Assembly (NCBI RefSeq): GCF_008728515.1
Contig: NW_022161668.1
Location: 1-64,000, forward strand
Length of the DNA: 64,000 nucleotides
DNA from: Papio anubis
Taxonomy: Eukaryota > Chordata > Mammalia > Primates > Cercopithecidae
Direction of reading: 5' to 3'
Position numbers and translations under genes: made by a program. The number at the start of each line of letters is the position of its first letter. Within the stretch, counting starts at the first letter, position 1. The notes under the pieces were generated by a model, which saw nothing but the letters and a program-made list of their open reading frames with translations, searched no databases and was not told the DNA's origin. This document shows, one piece after another, positions 12,597 to 25,990 of the stretch.

Positions 12597-12949
12597 ACTT
12601 GCACTTAGACACTATTAAATGAATGCAAAAATATGTGCATCATAATAAATCCTGCTGATTTGATATTGAAATATACACAACTTTCTGGAGTAGTCTCTAT
12701 TTTAGTAGACAGTAAACCTGTACACCATCTCACCCTAAATAGATCTCAAGCAGAAAAGATCAGAAAATATACTAAAAACAGCAGTAGTAATGTTATATAA
12801 AGGTTGCAAGTCATAAACAAAGACATGGCAAATATACTTTTTAAAAATAATTACAGATACTGAGATCAGTGTGAGAAAACAAATAGTGAATGCACAAGGA
12901 CAAATAACCCAAAATGTTAATGGAAGCGTTACATGACAGTTTCATTTTG

Positions 12950-13400
12950 GAAATTAATTGAGCAAAATTGAGCAATGTATACCAACAAATGTGTATCTGT
13001 GTGCCATCAACAAGCAATTCCCCTCATTGGCATTCATTCTAAGAAGATGAATTAATAATGTGAATAGAGGTATGCAGAGTGATGTTCATCATGGTGCTGT
13101 TATGCTATTGAACCTGGTAAGGAAAATCTATGACATAAACAAAATGAGAAATAATGTGTAAAGTTTCAAAGATCACTTAAATGTATGGTCTAGAATGACG
13201 TCTGCAACATTTTGTTGCATAATAGATTTCCAAACACATAATTGTATGCATAAATATACATGTATCTATCTAGGTAGACGTACTTAAAGTAAGAGCAACA
13301 AAATATTTGTGACTGTTTCTTATTGGTGAAATTGTAGAAGAATTTACTGTCTTTGTCATGATATTTTGGTGTGCTTGGAGTTTTTTTAACAAGGGAAAAT
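12950..13400 (+). mobile_element. Old L1M-type 3' end, plus strand (tentative)
   Basis: The order of landmarks resembles an old L1 3' end: 'caagcaattcccctcattgg', then 'gcagagtgatgttcatcatg' and 'ttgcataatag', then a stretch like the 'ggttatctctgggtggtggg' region. Diverged, so family and borders are tentative. Confidence 0.45.
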
Positions 13401-16400
13401 TCTCATACTACCAGAAATAGAGGCTTTTGAAAACTGTGCCATCTATGAAAGAAGAATAGGACAATATTTATGTCGAAGTCTGAATGTGAAAACATATCAT
13501 GCTCAACTTAAAGACATAAAAAAAGTTATCTGATATGATTTCCTAAATGTGAGTGATGCAGATGGTGACTTTTTATAGTTTGGAAGCAGATACCCATATG
13601 GTCATCTCAAATAGTGAAATCTCTTTTCCATTGAGTATTTTCTTTCTCAGTAGTTGGCACCATGATTCTCCACTTCACCCACACTGGAAACTTGGCAGTG
13701 GATTTTGACAGCTGCCTTTCACCCATCTCCCTCATGCAATCACTCACCATGTTCTGCAAACTCTCCTTCCTAGTAATTCATAAAAACAATCCTTTTCATC
13801 CTTACTCTAATTTGCCTTCAGGGTCATGGAATTGGGTGAAAACACTATGCTTTTTGCTTCAGAGGCATTGAGTTTGATTTATTTCTCATATTGTGATAGC
13901 CTTGAAAAAAGTCTTTCTTGCCTGTGTAACTTACCTGTTACAATTTTTCTTCGACAACATCAAGGAAAATTAAAGTGAGAAAGGAATAGGTAACTGCATT
14001 ACAATTGTTTGGCAGCTTTAAAGAATTCGTAGGGTTTATAGCCATAAATTTTAAGTAGAATCAATTAGTGATCTTGTGAGTTTTCCTCCTCTCACATTCT
14101 ACTGAAAGAGTCGCAGGCGCAATGTAGTGGAGAATTTAATTTAATCAGGTTTGGGGTTTAAATTTTTTTGACTCTCCCCTGCCCCTCCCTGCAAGTCAAT
14201 ATGTAAAAAGAGAAGAGGTGAAAAGCTGGGCAATGAGGAAAAAGAAACTACTAAATGAACAATAGTCAGTGAAAAGATGATAGGCTCTATCCCAGAGGGT
14301 TTGAAATATCTTGGAATCCAAGTGCTAAAGAAAGTGAGTTGAAAATATAGAATATAATGGTGATGAGGTGGTATTACAGAGCAGGTGCATCTAGTGGTAA
14401 TGACCAGACCCAGGACATTTATTGTAGAAGAAATTAGTTGTCATAGGATGGAAGAGAAGGATAAGATTATTAGAGGAAAGGAACTAAAGGGGAAAAAAAA
14501 TCAGTTGCATAAAGAAACATCTATGGGTATACTGAATTTGAGAAGAATTAAGAAGGAAGTAAAAAGGAAGACAATGAAGAGAGTGATTGAGCCAAGAGAT
14601 ACAATCTTTAAGAAATGAAAGGTCTGTGGATTGCAGCTGAAATCATGGTATATACAACTGATGACCCGAGATTCAACCTGATATATAACCTGACAGTATG
14701 AGATTCAAAGCTTGGTGGTTTCAGAGAGAAAGTCTGGGCAGGAGGTAGGAGAGGGAAATGACCTGGAACAAAGAACAGGCAGTATACCTATCCTACCCCT
14801 CCACCCAATGGTTAAGAGAGGAGAATGTTGATGAGCCATTCATTCTTAAACAAAACTATTTTCATGCTAATGAACTATTTCAACATAAAAAAAAAACCAA
14901 AAACTAAACTAAATTCCCAAACCACCTTCCCATTACCCACGGAGCATAAATTAATAAATAAGTTACATGGTTTTTCATGACTGAAACTCACAGGTCATTT
15001 AGAGCCTTCTCTGGAAGGCTTCTTTCCTCCTGAAAGTTTGCTGGGTCTGATCTTGATCTTGTTGGAGGGCATCTTCTGCATCCCTTTTGTGGAAAAGGAC
15101 TGAAACCCCCGCAAACAAACTGAAGTTCAACCTAATGTGCCTGGCATCATTCCCCAGTCATTTGCCTGCAACACTTCCAATGGATTTGTTAATAATGATA
15201 AAAATGGAATTTACATTTTTCTTCAATTAAAGAGGTCTGTAGGATAGAAATATTTTGATCTTGTTTTCTTTTTTAATCCGCTGATATCTAGATGGGAATT
15301 TGATGATTCAGATTTGAAATACAAGGCTTATTCTGATCTGCACTTGCTAGCAAATAATCATTATGCTTCTGTTGGCATTTCTTTGTATGGTGTTCTAACC
15401 GTGTAACAGAATAGTGTTTTAAAATTAATTAAATTAAAATTGTATTATAGTTTGCTAGCCACAGCTCTCAGGTAATCAATGATCTTAATTAACCTACTTT
15501 GAGATTGAATATATTGTCTTCCATGGTGGCCAGGGCAGCATGAGGATTCTTTCCATTAATCATAAAAACGTGGGTTATGATGAAGCTTTGGTCTGGGCTG
15601 CCAAAAACAGAGAATAGGATCTCTTGTTAGCTTTCCTTATGCTTCAGACTCTGTGTCTATTTACAGAGTCAATCCTTAAGGTCAAATCCAATTTTCCTTC
15701 CTTTCTTTGGTAAGACTTTTCTCCTTTCACCACTTCAAACTGAGGACGGGTAGGGAGTCATCCTGATATTAATTTGTCATCATTTTCCATCTCCTCTGTT
15801 TTCATGTTGAAAGTGCCTTAGCAATTAGGATTCATAGACTGAAAGACAATCTTGCTTATGGTGGCAATTTGTGGTAACACTAAAGGTACAATTATCAAAT
15901 CAGACTCACACTGATTTGAATAACAATATACTGTACTCTGTAACATGTTTTATTAACGATTCAAAGGATTCAGGCAATCACATGGCACAAATTACTCTGA
16001 TCTGTGACCATCTAATGCATCTCCCCACAGTGTTATTTCTCCCATATTAGGACTAAACATGTAAAGTTTATTTTGAGTAATGCATGAGAATATATGGCTA
16101 ACATAGAAAGAACAACTTTAGTTACAGAATATCTCCATTTTTTGTATACCTTTATTTACACAGTTTATCAGTATTCTCCAGCTAGCTAGGCTTGCAAAAT
16201 TTATACATAATGCTAAAAGCATTTTTACTGATAAGGACTCTCCATTTCCAATTTGGTAGGAAATAGCATGTGTATATTTACCAAAAGGTCTTATTACTAG
16301 GATGTAAAAGCAACAATTTGACTGGGTCACTCATTTCCCAGATGTCCTATTTAAGAGAAAGATTAGATTACAAGCTTCCTTTCAATGTTGTGCTTCACAA

Positions 16401-17342
16401 AAAGGCATAGAAATAGCTATTCACTATTATATTGCATGTCAAGTAATGAGCTGTCTATTCATTAAATGATTTCTCGTATTCTTTAATTTTTCTGTGTGTC
16501 AAATGTTGTCCTATCAAAAGTGATACGATTTTGAAGCTGTAATAATCTACCAATGTATGTTCCTGAGTGATAAACATTTCTGTAATTTTTTTCTTTGTAT
16601 ATTTTGACAGTCGTAGATTAGGGCGAAATGTATGTCTATTGAGCGAAATCATTTTCATGGAAAACAAATCGATTTCTATCTGCACGATACCACATGCAGA
16701 CACTCAAACATACACAGGGAAGTGCACCTGCATTACCATACAGTCTTACAAATAAATGTTGAATATTGTCTGAGCTTGATAAATAAATCATTTCTTTTTA
16801 ACCTCCTACAGCATCATTGGAGTATGAGGTTGCACATTTATTCTTTTCATGGTTTATTTTTTATTTTTTTTTTATTTTTATGGCTGTGAAGTCATGCAAT
16901 CACAATACAACTCAATGCCAGTCCTTAGTTCATGCTGGTTAATCAGCTGAGTCAGATCTCAGCTGGATCCTCTTGCATACTTTGATTTCACAAAATCATT
17001 AATCTCATTCCCAACTGAGTCCAAACATTTCTAAAGTCGGTGAAACTGTGCCTTTCCTTTCTAAGACAAAAATATTTGTGTTTTCTTCTTTTTTTTTTCT
17101 TTTTTTTTTTTTTTTTTGCAGGGCATTGAGAGTGCAAAAGTTATCATATAGAGCAGGTATTTTCGTCCCTTAGCTTTAAAAATCTTCCTTAGTCATCTGT
17201 GGGTTTGATTATTCTGCAGCCTTGATCACTGAGTAAAATTTTTTTATCACTTGCCTTTCATCTTTTCTTTAATTTACATGTCATATAGATGTGGTGATCC
17301 TATGGACTGTATTGCTGCTAAAACAAAAAATAAAACTTTTTT
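13401..17342. other. Unassigned DNA, no gene seen
   Basis: About 3.9 kb with no repeat I can name confidently. More GC-balanced patches at 15000-15180, 15500-15800 and 16900-17040 lack long open frames. A poly-T run lies at about 17090-17118. It may include unique, possibly conserved non-coding DNA. Confidence 0.35.
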
Positions 17343-17630
17343 GGCCGGGCGCGGTGGCTCACGCCTGTAATCCCAGCACTTTGGGAGGCCAAGGCGGGCG
17401 GATCACAAGGTCAGGAGATCGAGACCATGGTGAAACCCCGTCTCTACTAAAAATAGAAAAAAATTAGCCGGGCACAGTGGCGGACGCCTGTAGTCCCAGC
17501 TACTCGGGAGGCTGAGGCAGGAGAATGGCGTGAACCTGGGAGGCGGAGCTTGCAGTGAGCCGAGATTGCACCACTGCACTCCAGCCTGGGCGACAGAGCA
17601 AGACTCCGTCTCAAAAAAAAAAAAAAAGAA
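17343..17630 (+). mobile_element. AluY, plus strand, with small internal deletion
   Basis: Full two-monomer Alu from 'ggccgggcgcggtggctcac' to a 15-A tail. About 12 bases are missing after 'gatcgagacca'. Target duplication 'aaaacttttt' occurs before (17332) and after (17631). Low divergence supports AluY. Confidence 0.97.
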
Positions 17631-17739
17631 AAAACTTTTTTATAGGATCTTCTTGTATATATATAAAAAGGTGAACCATAGCATATGCTTGACAACATAG
17701 AAACAACAAGCATATCCACACATCTTACATACACCCGCA

Positions 17740-17795
17740 TATGCCCACATACATATATATATACACACATACACATATATATGCATATATATTTA
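17740..17795. repeat. (TA)n/(CA)n microsatellite
   Basis: Alternating purine-pyrimidine 'acatatatatatacacacat' type sequence, about 55 bases, mixed TA and CA units. Confidence 0.85.
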
Positions 17796-18269
17796 AAATT
17801 TTAGAAAATAAATCTATAAGAATGTAATGTTATTTCTAGATATAGCCTTCATAGATTTTTTTCTTTAAACTTTTCAGAATTTTCCAAGTCATTAACAATA
17901 TATTCATATTGTACTTATAGAAGAAATGACACCTATGTGGGATATTAGTATATCGTCATATTATTCTCATATGATGTCATACAATTATGGCATCTGATGA
18001 TTTGATTTCTCAATCCTGTGATTTGAATATGAATCATAAATGTATATTCTATACGCATTTTTATAAAATCACGGGATTCTAACAGATGAAATATGTTTTT
18101 AAATTTTTAGTATAAGTAGAAAAATAAACTCGCTGTAATATAGAAAACCTAATATGAAAAATTACTTATCCATATAGGTAGCTAAAATGCATATTATAAA
18201 TGTCAATTATAATAACATAAGTTACTAATCCATTAGGTGAGTCTACATATTTATCAAATACCTAGCATT

Positions 18270-18440
18270 AAGAATGACTTTTACAGCGTAAATTTAATTT
18301 TCACAACCATCTGCCAAGGTAGGTAAAATAACCTCCAACACACAGCACATTTGAGACCCAGATAATTTAAGTAACATGCAGAAAATAACGGAATCAGAAC
18401 TGAAACATAAGCTTGTGTGTTGGATTCTTTATGTGTTTTA
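18270..18440 (+). mobile_element. MIR SINE fragment
   Basis: Fits the MIR core order: 'accatctgccaaggtaggta', then 'taatttaagtaacatgcaga', then a decayed 'gaatcagaactgaaa' corresponding to the MIR 'gattcgaacc' stretch. Old and diverged, as expected for MIR. Confidence 0.6.
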
Positions 18441-18614
18441 AATTCCAAAGTTATTTTTTTTTTCACCTCAAATTATTGATGTTTCTTGTCTACATATCTT
18501 GAGGTCACTAGATAATACTTTTCACTTCACATTCCTACATAGAGAAGATCATACAAGAGCATGTTGTTATGTGCACATAGGAATTAATCCCAGATGACCA
18601 ACAATGCTGTTGCC

Positions 18615-18805
18615 CAGCACGAGTTAGTAAACTGTGGCCCTCAGGGTCCAATTCACTAGCACCCCGACCGTAACTGCTTGTGCAATTGTAGTCTTGTTGC
18701 AATGAGCAGATTCATTTGTGTATTTGTGTACGTCTGTCTTCATGATGCAGTTGCAGAGTAGTTGTGACATAAACCATATAGTCTATGAAACCTAAGTGAT
18801 TTACT
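18615..18805 (-). mobile_element. hAT-Charlie element (MER58-like), minus strand
   Basis: Complement of the same family as at 8580-8815. It begins 'gttagtaaactgtggccctc', passes 'cttgttgcaatgagcagatt' and 'agttgcagagtagttgtgac', and ends near 'gtgatttactgtttgg'. Both terminal regions are visible, so it may be near full length. Confidence 0.7.
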
Positions 18806-18859
18806 GTTTGGGAATTTAATAAAAGGTCTGCACTTTCTACGTGTATTTAAGGTCATTTG

Positions 18860-19090
18860 TTTTGTAATCAGACAATTCAAGTTTCGAACAAAGATATGAC
18901 ACTTTACAGTTTTATAACCATAAACAAATGATGAGGTTCTTTAAGTTGCATTTTCTTTATATATAAATTAAGAATGATTATAATACCTACTTCATTGAGA
19001 TGTTTAGAAAATGAAATGATATGAAGACAATGAAAGCATGACAAAATGCCTGATAATAAGAGAATACTTATCATTATAATTCGCTAATAT
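18860..19090 (+). mobile_element. MIR SINE, near full length
   Basis: Follows MIR from a decayed 5' part ('aatcagacaattcaagtttc') through 'taattaagaatgattataat' and 'acctacttcattgagatg' to 'aaaatgcctgataataagag', which matches the MIR 'cagtgcctggcacatagtaa' segment. Confidence 0.7.
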
Positions 19091-19854
19091 TTGCCATACG
19101 TTTTCAATTTTATTTGCTTGAGATTATGATAAGTAAAGCATCAGAACTCTGCTTCTATGAAAATGTCTACTTATTTAGTATTATTATTATGTACTTCAGC
19201 AGGGTCCTCAGAGGAATCTCCTTCATCCAGAAACCATTTTCTAGGTTTATGCTGTTCTAGTCAATCCAGATTCTTGCTGTATTGAATATAAGTAACATAA
19301 AATACTTGACAAATCCGGAGTTTAAATATAATCATATCCTTTTTACTTTTCTAAATAATCTCTTCGGTATCAACCTTTTTTATGTGTGGGAATTCCAGTG
19401 CCACACGCTTGACATTATGTTACTGAAAATTGTTCATATACTCCAGGGAGTGTTCAAATAGATTAATTTTATTTCTACAATAGGCTTATCTGGCCAGCCC
19501 TGATGTTTTCTGATGCTTACCTATACCCTAGAAGCAGTTGCTAAATTCTCTGCTGGGTAAAGACAGGGGAACCAGCTAAGAAAAGAAATTCAAATGCAAT
19601 CTGTGTAGCCCACTTGAAACAGGGCAGTGCATAATTCCAACTGTTTCTTAAAAAATACAAATTAGAAGAAATAGCGACTTTTAAGTCATCTATTATTAAC
19701 AGCTAGGTAGCTAGTAGAGTTGTGGCCATGAAGTACCTCTTATAGACATCAAGTATTTTACATTTTTTCTTTAGGCTTATCCATATTTAATTGCTTTATT
19801 ACATCATGGATTTAAGCATAGTAAATCCTCTCCTTTTGCAGGCTGCTTTTCTTT

Positions 19855-20147
19855 TCTTTCTGTTTTTTTGAGACGGAGTCTGGCTCTGTTGCCCAGGCTG
19901 GCACGATCTCGGCTCACTGCAAGCTCAGCCTTCCCGGGTTCACGCCATTCTCCTGTCTCAGCCTCCCGAGTAGCTGGGACTACAGGCGCCCGCTACCACG
20001 CCTGGCTAATTTTTTTGTATTTTCAGTAGAGACAGGGTTTCACCATGGTAGCCAGGATGGTCTCGAACTCCTGACCTCGTGATACGCTGGCCTCGGCCTC
20101 CCAAAGTGCTGAGATTACAGGTGTGAGCCTCCACGTCCGAACTGTTT
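19855..20147 (-). mobile_element. AluY, minus strand
   Basis: Complement of a full Alu, from the T tail and 'gagacggagtctggctctgt' to 'gtgagcctccacgtccgaac'. A 13-bp target duplication, 'gctgcttttcttt', flanks it at 19842-19854 and 20148-20160. Confidence 0.97.
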
Positions 20148-20160
20148 GCTGCTTTTCTTT

Positions 20161-22330
20161 AAAAAAATTCTAATTTCATTACTTTTTAATGTAATAACAA
20201 TGTTACATCTACCAAGTAAACAGGGAAGTCAAGCATCACATCCCAAAATATAAATACTGTTCTAAAAAATCCAGGGAAAATGCTTTTAATTATGTATGTC
20301 AAATGCTTGTCCATGTACACAAAACTTCAACTTCATGTGGTCTGAATATGCCATCTACCCAAAGATACAAATTTGGAAAATAATTTGAAGACATATATTT
20401 AAAATAAAAATAATTTAATAATAGTAAACAGGAGCCACAATTTTCATTTGCAAGTTACCTACTACCTCCGGTCTAAGCAGTGATTGTGCTTGTGTGTGTT
20501 AAGAAGTAGCTGTGCTAGTTCAATATAATATTCGCTAGACCACATGATATTTCTCTGGCTTTATATTGATTTCTTTCAACCCTTGGGCATAGTTTCTTCC
20601 TGGTTCTATTTATCCTAGTTCAGCCTTTTATTAGTATTTTGAGAAATACGAAGAATTTGCAGGAACATTGTTTTGCTGTATGTGTTTTCTCTAATGCAGA
20701 ATAACTTTCTACATTCCTAGAACTTACTAAAAGAAGACAATGTTTATAAGTAATTCCTCCTAAAGCATCATAATCTGATACTGGCATAGAAATAAATTTG
20801 GGAATAAATAACTTGCATAACCATGTCTTCTTGTTCTCAGAGTATTTCTATATTATAATAGAAAATGTCTTTTTATTTACAATGTATTACTATCCTTTGT
20901 TTTCTCTGTGTTTGATTGCACAACTCTGGATAATTTTTACTTTATTTTTGTTTACAAATAAAATCACCATCAGCTAAAAACAATGTGGCTAGTTTTTCTT
21001 AATTCTAAAATAAAATTTTAATAAAATATATAATATTCAGAAGGCTCATTATATGTACAAAATATATTTCAATTATCTCTTTTAATAAAATATATGTAGA
21101 ATCTTACTTTGTTCCCCAATATCTTCTAAAATATAGTAAAAACAATCAAAGAAATGGTTTGATAATGCTACAGTATCTGTCAAAATAACCCACCCACTAA
21201 TACGACAGTGATTCAGACATGCTTTCTGGGATGACATTGTGACTAGTAATAAGCATGATTTTCCATATGCAGGGCATACAGCAGGTCTCTCATTTGGTGT
21301 TCACACAACTTATGCTATGCAGAAGTTTGGTACACAATTGAAAAGGCTTACCTCCATAATACTTATGGATTGAGGAGTACAGCAGAGGGAAAAAACTGAA
21401 AAACTGTGATAAACCCTAACACTAATGACTTCCTAGACATGGTAACACCACCTTCTTATGTTATTCAAAGTGCATAACACATTTTTGTTCTTTACTATGT
21501 CGGGTCAATTTGAATATATTCATAGGTCAAAATAAGTAGATTCTAGTTAAGCTTCATGAAATGAATATATGTACCTATCTAGCTATATTCGGGAAGCCTC
21601 CTAAAAGCAACAATAAAGGTGGGAAAAGATACAAACTCAATAGAGAAGAACAACAAAAACAAGAACAGGTGGGACGATCACAACATAGGAGACATCTAAC
21701 ATTTTTGAAGATGAAAGTAAATGGGTTTAACAGAAGAAAAAGGCCCAAACGAAAGCACTTAAATGAGAGGCCAAATGAACCAAACCATTTCCAGTTGAAA
21801 ATCCCAGAAAGTTCTGGAATTAAAGGCACAAATCATTCATCTGGGAAAAAAAAGGAAAATATAAATAGGCTTGAACATTAATATAAATTTAAACTAAATA
21901 TATAGATTGTTTTAACTTATTCTACTTAACCATGAAGCTAATACTCTTTTATCATAAAATTAAAATTGGAATTAAATCAATGCTTAAACTACTGGAATGT
22001 AAATTTCAGGATACCAAGTACACAGATTGAGAGGATACCTACTGAAAAAGGAAGGGTTAAACCTAAACTTGTTTTCTAAATCGTGAGACCTCCCAATACC
22101 CTTTGCATCCAGCTTCCAGCATCCTATACATAAAATATATTATGTACATATATAGTATATTATATTCTATATATTTTATGTTTTCAAAACTACACATTGA
22201 GAAAGGTGTAATGCATTAATTTTACACTAACATTTACCACATAATTGCATTAATTTATCATTCACTTTGAAAAATTCCAGGATTTTTTTCGGCAGAAATT
22301 AGCTATTGTTTAAAATAATTTTTATTTTTT
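20161..22330. other. AT-rich DNA, no gene recognised
   Basis: No nameable repeat. It includes a (TA)-rich patch at 22128-22175 and a lysine/arginine-rich 106-codon open frame at 21561-21881, discussed under findings. Confidence 0.4.
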
Positions 22331-22334
22331 TTCC

Positions 22335-22445
22335 CTAGTGGAAGGTTCATACCTCACTGCAGCCTTGAATTCCTGCCCTCTAGTTATCCTGCGGCCTTGG
22401 CCTCCCAAAACTCTGGGTTTGCAGGAATGAGCCATCACATCTGGC
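22335..22445 (-). mobile_element. Alu monomer fragment (AluJ or FLAM-like), minus strand
   Basis: Short complement of the Alu head: 'cctcactgcagccttgaatt', 'ccttggcctcccaaaactct' and 'aggaatgagccatcacatct'. The middle is deleted relative to a left monomer. Old and diverged. Confidence 0.75.
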
Positions 22446-24389
22446 CCTAAAACAGTTTAGATTTTTAGTAGAGAAGTGTAAAATTCTTAAAGGAAAATTA
22501 AAATTAACATGTTTTTAAAAAGGAAATTAAAATATTAACCAATTTAAATAACTGATTATTAAAGTGTTAGAGTAAATTTATGTAATTATAAATTATATTA
22601 AAAGACCACAATAATTGCACGTTCACTTAGACTGTATCTGTTTCCTCAGCATGAATGGAACAGTACAGGTGCAGCTTTTCAATGTGAATTTACGTATATG
22701 TATAATAACTGCAGTGAGAATTAATTTTGTTATATGTTAATCCTAAAGATATGTGAACTGTATATACACCATAGTGGACGAGTCTGTTTGTAGGCATTAT
22801 CTTTATGTCATTTAACAAGCACTGAATTATCTTACTGGGAAGTATTCAGATAAAAGAAATACAAGTAATTTTCAAGTTACAAAATTGTCAACTTATTGTT
22901 GCTGTTTAAACGGCTAGTTGTGGAATAGCGGGACTTTAATTCAATAATATAAAACTGTAATTCTTACAACCCTTTGTAAAAGCCTGGATCCCAGACCTTA
23001 GATAGTATTTCTTTTGTTATTCATTATTTTTAGAAAATATTGATTGTCTACTAAGTGGCAAGCATCTTCCTAGTCATTGGGATGCAATGATAAATTAGAT
23101 TTAGAAGAATGTTCACTTTTACATTACTTTTAGATATAACTCCAAATAAGCTTTTGACATAAATAGCTTGATTTGTTTCTTCTCAACTGAAATGGAACAC
23201 TTTTTTTTTTACTTTGTTATTTGCTCATGTAGGCACAGCACAATTAATTATTAGATTTAGAATAATGTATTTGACATTTTAATATGCTTTCTTTATTATT
23301 GTCTCCTACACACAATTGTGTCTTATCTATAGAATGCTTGAAACATAACAAACATTGCCAAAAATAAAAAAGAATCAAAAGCATAACAAAATTCACAGCA
23401 CATTCATGAATACCAAAGTCTCTATTTGCTATGGCAACTGAAGTAGAAATTTCCCCTCAATAGGCATTAAGTTTCTGAATGTCATAACTTGTTATTAAGG
23501 CCTTGTAAGCAACATCAAAGATTATTAGGAATGTCAAAATCTATGTTTCAAACAAAGTGTTTTTATCAGAATGAATGGTGTGATGTCACAGCTTATACGT
23601 TCTCCAGTATCTACAGCTGAATAAAAAGAACACATAAAGGCAAACAGCTACAATAAGAAGCAGGTTTTGTTGGGAATTAGCAAAAATGTTTTTTGGAGTG
23701 CAGCTGTGGTTCCAAGATAGGAGGCTTGGTTGTGAACGACAACTTATCATTCAATGACTGTCAACATGTTTCAGCCAGTGAGGCACTTACGTCTGTTTCA
23801 CTGGGGAACTTCTCATAAGTCTATTTAAGAAAATGAGAATCCATATTTTATTTCCATGGGCTTTTCTTCTGTGATATGCCCACTTATCGATTTTGCCTTT
23901 AATAATCTTCCAGGAAGTTCTATCCACAAAGAAATATCAAAGGAAATCCTTTGGTCAAATGTGTTAGTGCTGTGTTCTGCATCAGCTCAAATGAAACATC
24001 AAAACTTTGAGAGAAAAGTATAAAATGTGGCTATTTGCATACCAAAAACCATTTGTTTGAGTGGTAAAATTAAAATCTTTTTTATTAGATTTCTCTTGGG
24101 AGACAATTCTCCAGGGATCTTTCCTATTTTTTTCATGCATGTGAGCAGAGACACTGACAACAGATTTTGTTGTCGAAATGATATCTTTCAGTGTTTTTAG
24201 AGTAATCAGCCTAGGAAGACATCTCCACCCAGAGCAAAGGCCAAGTGGCTCTGCTTTTCGGTGTAATGAAGTTCATGTCTCCCCCTTGATGAGGGTCAGG
24301 GTAAGTTTGTTGCAGCCTATTACAAATGATTGAGATAGTCCCAGCCAGTTTAAGTAGCTCTGCACTCAGCCTCCTGTAACCTACCATAT
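22446..24389. other. Non-repetitive-looking DNA, no gene seen
   Basis: I recognise no repeat family across about 1.9 kb. The part at 23570-24300 is more balanced in base composition than its surroundings. It has no long open frame and no clear splice-flanked exon. It is a candidate for unique, possibly conserved non-coding sequence, but that is inference. Confidence 0.35.
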
Positions 24390-24545
24390 TACCTACTTAT
24401 TACATTTATAATCTGTCTCCTCCTTACCAGAATGCAAGCTTTGTAAGCACAGGTAGTTTTAGTTTTTAGTTTGCAAATGTGTTCCAAGTATCTCAAGTGA
24501 TGGTTGGCACATATTAGTCATCCAATATTTGATGAATAAGTTAAT
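24390..24545 (+). mobile_element. L2-type LINE 3' end
   Basis: Matches the common L2 3' segment in order: 'tgtctcctccttaccagaat', 'gcaagctttgtaagcacagg', 'gatggttggcacatattagt' and 'ccaatatttgatgaataag'. Diverged, as expected for this old family. Confidence 0.65.
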
Positions 24546-25684
24546 ACATTATAAATGAATTATAATTCTTTACTTTTTAGTTTTTCAATTAGGGTATGAA
24601 TTTTTTTATTTCTCCAAATTAATCTATTTAATCTTCAGTCTTCATGTATAAGCACAACATCCTTCAAATTATGCCATAATAGTGAAAAAATTATGAATAA
24701 TAATTTTTCCAGAACCTTTTTACATTCTTACCACATGGATTATCAGTGAAGATTTACCATTAACCTCTTCAGAAACAGTATTTTTTATCTATGACACGCC
24801 TCCTTTTTTCCATCAGAGTTAGGAATATAACTGTGAATATATTAGGAATCAGTTTTCTCTCTAGAATGATTTCTAACATATTCTACATATGACCTCTCCC
24901 TAGTCATAGTACCTTTAGCGCTGCTGAAGTTCATCTTCATTTTCGAAACACAAAACGTTTTTATTGATTTATTTTTAATTATTTTTATTTTAAGTTCCAG
25001 GTCTAGTTAAGGTGTTAAGAATGGATTAAGTTACAAAATTATAACCAATAGGGAAGATGCTTTAACACCCTTATATAATACAGGGATATATAGTCACACT
25101 GTTCAGTCTTATGACAAATGATTAAGCATTTGACAAAAATTTGCAAAAATATTCTATTATCCTGGTACATGCCGAACCATTTTTTAAAATATTTCATACA
25201 TTGATTATATCAAATAAAATTCAAAAATGTATATGTATTTGAATATTTAATGATACTAAATTATAAATTTAATGTTTAATAGCTTTTAAATAAGAAATAC
25301 ATAATATTCTTTGTATTTTAAATTACGTTAGTTGACTAACAGGTGATGAAAATATAATTTCTAAGTGTTTTTATTGTAATTACAATCTCTGGGAATTATT
25401 TGGCCATGGAATTAATACCAGAGGATCCTGTGTCTTCTCCACAGTGTCTATTAAATTTGAAGTAAATCATCATGCTTCATCCTGACCAATTTATTTTAAA
25501 AAGAAACAGATAAAGTTTTGAAATTTGGTTTATTTACTATAGAGTGACTATTCTTAGCATATTTTCTTGGACTGGGAATCTTATATATGATCCATAGGTA
25601 TATATCAGTAGGAAACATTGAGTAAATTTTATTATCACACACTCTAAGAAAGGTAGTCCATGTCATTAGTTTTAAGACAATATC

Positions 25685-25990
25685 GGCCGGGCGCGGTGGC
25701 TCAAGCCTGTAATCCCTGCACTTTGGGAGGCCGAGACGGGCGGATCACGAGGTCAGGAGATCGAGACCATCCTGGCTAACACGGTGAAACCCCGTCTCCA
25801 CTAAAAAAATACAAAAAACTAGCCGGGCGCGGTGGCGGGCGCCTGTAGTTCCGGCTACTCGGGAGGCTGAGGCAGGAGAATGGCGTAAACCCGGGAGGCG
25901 GAGCTTGCAGTGAGCTGAGATCCGGCCACTGCACTCCAGCCTGGGCGACAGAGCGAGACTCCGTCTAAAAAAAAAAAAAAAAAAAAAAAA
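25685..25990 (+). mobile_element. AluYRa-type Alu, plus strand
   Basis: Nearly undamaged Alu with cercopithecid variants: 'ggtggctcaagcctgtaatc', 'aaaaaactagccgggcgc', 'atggcgtaaacccgggag' and 'gatccggccactgcactc'. A long pure A tail and an 11-bp target duplication 'aagacaatatc' (25674-25684 and 25991-26001) indicate a young insertion. The long minus-strand frame across it is a translated Alu, not a gene. Confidence 0.98.

Noticed and set aside
14385..14618. Basic 77-codon plus-strand open frame
   Set aside because: A-rich composition produces long Lys/Arg/Glu frames by chance. No domain, splice context or repeat structure supports it.
17447..17776. 109-codon minus-strand open frame ending in a typical Alu-translated peptide
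   Set aside because: It is the antisense translation of the AluY at 17343-17630 plus flanking microsatellite, with no independent coding sign. The same applies to frames at 25745-26077, 50035-50322, 54087-54311, 56683-57093, 58755-58940 and 60634-60899.
24960..25005. Antisense L1 3' end ('tttattttaagttccagg')
   Set aside because: Only about 20 bases resemble L1 and the sequence diverges at once afterwards, so chance is likely.
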